From contig NZ_ALWW01000021.1 of the NCBI RefSeq assembly GCF_000344175.1, forward strand, positions 1 to 45,402: DNA of 45,402 nucleotides, written 5' to 3'. Under the pieces are notes generated by a model. It worked only from the letters and a program-made list of their open reading frames with translations. It had not been told where the DNA came from and made no database searches. Made by a program: the position numbers and the translations under genes. Below are positions 42,536 through 45,402 of this stretch, in pieces (the stretch's first letter is position 1; each line of letters starts with the position of its first letter). The stretch comes from Listeria fleischmannii subsp. fleischmannii LU2006-1 (GTDB lineage: Bacteria; Bacillota; Bacilli; Lactobacillales; Listeriaceae).

Positions 42536-45402
42536 TTATTTAAAAACAACATTAGGCTCTCCAAATTCCTCTTTTAATATTTGCTCCAGTTTGTTTGAAA
42601 AAGAAACATGGAATTTATTCGGCAGTTCGATAGTCTCGCGGGTCTCTGTAATGTGAACAATTACAACAGAAGAACCTGAATGCGCTCTTGTGAGCTGTTT
42701 TATCTTTTGAACGTCTTCTTTTGTTTTCACTTTTATAAATAATCGTTTAGGTAAATCTAAAGTCTCTAAATCTTCCATTTGCTCTACAACCGCTTGCAGC
42801 TCACCATTTCGTTCGTCCATTTTTACTTGTATAGCGACTAAATGCCCTTTTTCTGTAAGGGTAGTAAAGTTTCGATACGCTTCTGGAAATAAAACCGCAC
42901 TCATTTCCTCAGTATCATCACTGATGGTTAAAAAACACATATTCTCCCCTTTTTTCGTTCGGATCACTTTTCGTTCGAGAATATATGCGCCAATTGTTGC
43001 TTTTTGTCCTTTTTTAAGTTCGCTTAGTGGTAACATACCAAGTTGTTTCATTTTGTCTTGGTACCGTGAAATTGGATGTGCAGAGACGTATTGTCCAGTA
43101 TATTCTTTTTCAAATTCTAGGCGCTCTTGTTCAGAAAGCTCTGGAACTTCGCGGTAACGTGGTTTAAAAGCTTTCACAAAGTCATCATCTGAAAACAAAT
43201 TGATTCCGCGTTCATCATTTCCGAGTAAATTCGTAAATTGAAGCGCTCCATCAATCGATGCAATAAGTGTGGCACGTTCTTTTCCAAACTCATCAAAACA
43301 GCCAGCATAAATAAGGGCTTCTAAAATACCTCGTGTCAGCATTTTACTTGGCATTCGCTCGCAGAAATCAAAAAAATCGCGGAAAAGTCCCGTTTTTCGT
43401 TCCTCAATAAAGGACAAAATAAATTTATTGGGCACTTTACGAATCACGCGAAAACTGTAACGAATCGCATCCCCTTCAACTTGAAAATAATAATGACTTT
43501 TATTAATACTAGGCGGTAGCATTTCAATGCCATATTTTTTAGCTTCCGCAACATATTGACTAATTTTCACATCATTGCCAAAAACAGAACTAAGAAGGGC
43601 TGACATAAATTCAGCAGGAAAATGGGCCTTTAGATACGCAAGTTGAAAGGCGATTTTAGAGTAAGCAGCCGCATGACTTCGGTTAAACCCGTAATTTGCA
43701 AAGCGGACAATCATGTCATATACATCATTAGCACTAGATTCGGAATAGCCTTTTTTCATTGAGCCACTCACAAAATTTGTACGTTGTTCATTTAAAACAT
43801 CTGCTTTTTTCTTACTAACTGCTCGGCGCAACAAGTCAGCTTCTCCTAGCGAAAAGCCAGCCATTTGATTGGCGACTTGGATAATTTGTTCCTGATAAAC
43901 AATAACGCCGTAAGTAACTTCTAAAATAGGCTTTAAATCGGGATGCGGATAATGGATACTTTGTTTACCATGCTTTCTTGCAATAAAGGTATCGATTTGT
44001 TCCATTGGACCGGGGCGATAAAGCGCATCGACGGCTACAATATCTTCAAAGGAAGTCGGACATAATTTCCGCAACACACGTCTGATACCGTCAGATTCAA
44101 ATTGGAATACGCCAGTTGTATCCCCGCGTTTAAATAAATCAAGCGTTCTTTTATCATTTAACGGAATATCTTGTATGGTTAGTTGTAGTTTTCGATTATA
44201 ATTGACAGCGCGAATAACACGGTCTAGTAAACTTAAATTTCGTAAACCGAGAAAATCCATTTTAAGCAAACCGATTGCTTCTAAATCATTCATGGGGTAT
44301 TGCGTTAGCAAGGCATCATTACTTCCCGTTTGTAGTGGAACTTGATTAACGAGAGGCTCATCTGAAATAACGACTCCTGCCGCATGCGTGGAAATATGAC
44401 GTGGCAGTCCCTCTAGCTGACAAGCGATTTCCCAAATCATTTCATTTTCTTTAGAGCTTTTAATATGTCGGTCTAGTCGGTCATTTAATTCTCGCGCTTT
44501 TTTGAGCGTTATTCCCAATTGGTTAGGGATTAATTTCGCCCATTCGGATAATTGAACAGTGTTTAAACCGAATGTCCGCGCAGTATCTCTGATGGCGGCT
44601 TTTGCGGCTAAAGTTCCAAAAGTTCCTATTTGCGCCACATGCTTCATTCCGTATTTCTGGACAACATAGGAAATGACATCGTCTCGCTTATTATCTGGAA
44701 AATCCAAGTCAATATCCGGCATCGTCACACGTTCGGGATTTAAAAAACGCTCGAAAAGCAGTTGATATAAAATAGGATCAACATCCGTAATCTGCAAGGC
44801 ATAAGAAACGAGAGAACCTGCCGCAGACCCCCTGCCAGGACCCGTTAAAATGTCATGTTCTCGCGCATATTTCATCACATCCCAAACAATTAGAAAATAA
44901 TCTGCAAAACCCATCCGTACAATAGTATCTAGCTCATAAAAAAGACGTTCCTCATATTCCGCACGGCCATCAAGCCCACGGCGGCTAAGGCCTAGCCTTG
45001 CGACTTCTCGTAAAACCTCTGCCGCATTTTCTTCTTTTTTTAGAGGAAAGCGAGGTAAAAGATGTTGATTCATCGCGACTTCCGCGTGACACCTCTCCGC
45101 TATTTCGACAGCCACTCGCATTGTCTCTTGTTCAAATTCCGTTGTATATTCTCTTGCCATCTCATCTGGACTTGCAAAATAAGCCTGACCGACTAATTCC
45201 AGAGAGGTCCAATCAACCGTTTGATTATCCCGAATAGCCCGTAAAACAGTGGTAGCTTGGATATCTTTCGGGCGCTATATAATGGACATTTTTCGAAGCC
45301 GCAGCTAAAAGCGAATGTTGTTTAGCAAATTCTGTTCACAATCTTGGTCGCCTATTCGGGTGATGTTTTGAAGTGTTAAGTAAAAATTAGCCTGACCAAA
45401 TA
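42536..45402 (-). CDS. dnaE: DNA polymerase III subunit alpha DnaE, 5' part outside the window, frameshifted
   Basis: Second replicative polymerase of Firmicutes, which extends RNA primers before PolC takes over. Intact from about 45286 to the stop at 42536. It has the catalytic stretch GPGRGSAAGSLVSYAL, PDIDLDFPDNKRDDVI, NYGFNRSHAAAYSKIAFQLAYLKAHFPAEF, then helix-hairpin-helix DNA and the OB-fold TIGAYILERKVIRTKKGENMCFLTISDD. The ATG at 45160 is internal. The frame stays open upstream through RPKDIQATTVLRAIRDNQ, then breaks near 45287 and again near 45334. Expected stretches such as FGQANFYLTLQN and KQHSLLAAASKNVHYIAP are found in neighbouring frames. The N-terminal PHP part is missing. Confidence 0.95.

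Overview
The window is a piece of a low-GC Firmicute chromosome, almost certainly a Listeria. The gene order obg / glpK-glpF / rplU-prp-rpmA / rng / minCD / mreBCD / radC / comC / folC / valS / hemACDBL / ysxC / thrS / dnaI-dnaB-nrdR-coaE-mutM-polA / icd-citZ / DUF441 / fxsA / pyk-pfkA / accA-accD / dnaE matches, from memory, the Listeria monocytogenes block lmo1537-lmo1574. Sporulation genes that sit here in Bacillus (spoIVF and others), hemX, phoPR, mdh and the malic enzyme gene are absent. A photolyase gene lies between obg and glpK, which I do not recall in L. monocytogenes, so another Listeria species is more likely. I cannot name the species. Every gene I could support reads on the minus strand, so transcription runs from high to low coordinates.

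Layout from high to low coordinates: dnaE (5' part outside the window); the fatty-acid entry pair accDA; the glycolytic genes pfkA and pyk; the small membrane genes fxsA and a DUF441 gene; the TCA genes citZ-icd; a DNA replication/repair operon polA-mutM-coaE-nrdR-dnaB-dnaI; thrS with a T-box leader; the GTPase ysxC; the haem operon hemACDBL with a PerR/Fur-like box; valS with a T-box leader; folC; comC with ComK-like AT boxes; radC; the shape and septum-site genes mreBCD and minCD; rng; rplU-prp-rpmA behind an L21 leader; glpFK behind a cre-overlapped promoter and a GlpP-type leader terminator; phrB; and obg, cut by the window start.

The main caveat is sequence quality. At least 17 single-base indels break phrB, glpK, rng, minC (2), radC, comC (3), folC, polA, icd (2), citZ (2), dnaE and the end of obg, and probably lengthen dnaI. 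Most are one base too many or too few in an A/T run. Restoring one base in each case gives a full-length protein of normal family length. Because core genes are hit, I read these as assembly errors, not biology. I give gene spans as they would be after repair and name the run responsible.

The most interesting unexplained stretch is the 230-bp gap between rng and minD (about 7801-8030). It carries a plus-strand promoter-like pair, a perfect 15-bp long-range inverted repeat, a competing 8-bp stem and a strong plus-strand terminator, against the direction of all neighbouring genes. This looks like a small structured RNA. Other regulatory oddities are 11-bp direct repeats 32 bp apart upstream of pyk, 12-bp tandem repeats on the DUF441 gene promoter, and an inverted repeat bracketing the accDA promoter. 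I saw no mobile element, CRISPR array, tRNA or rRNA.
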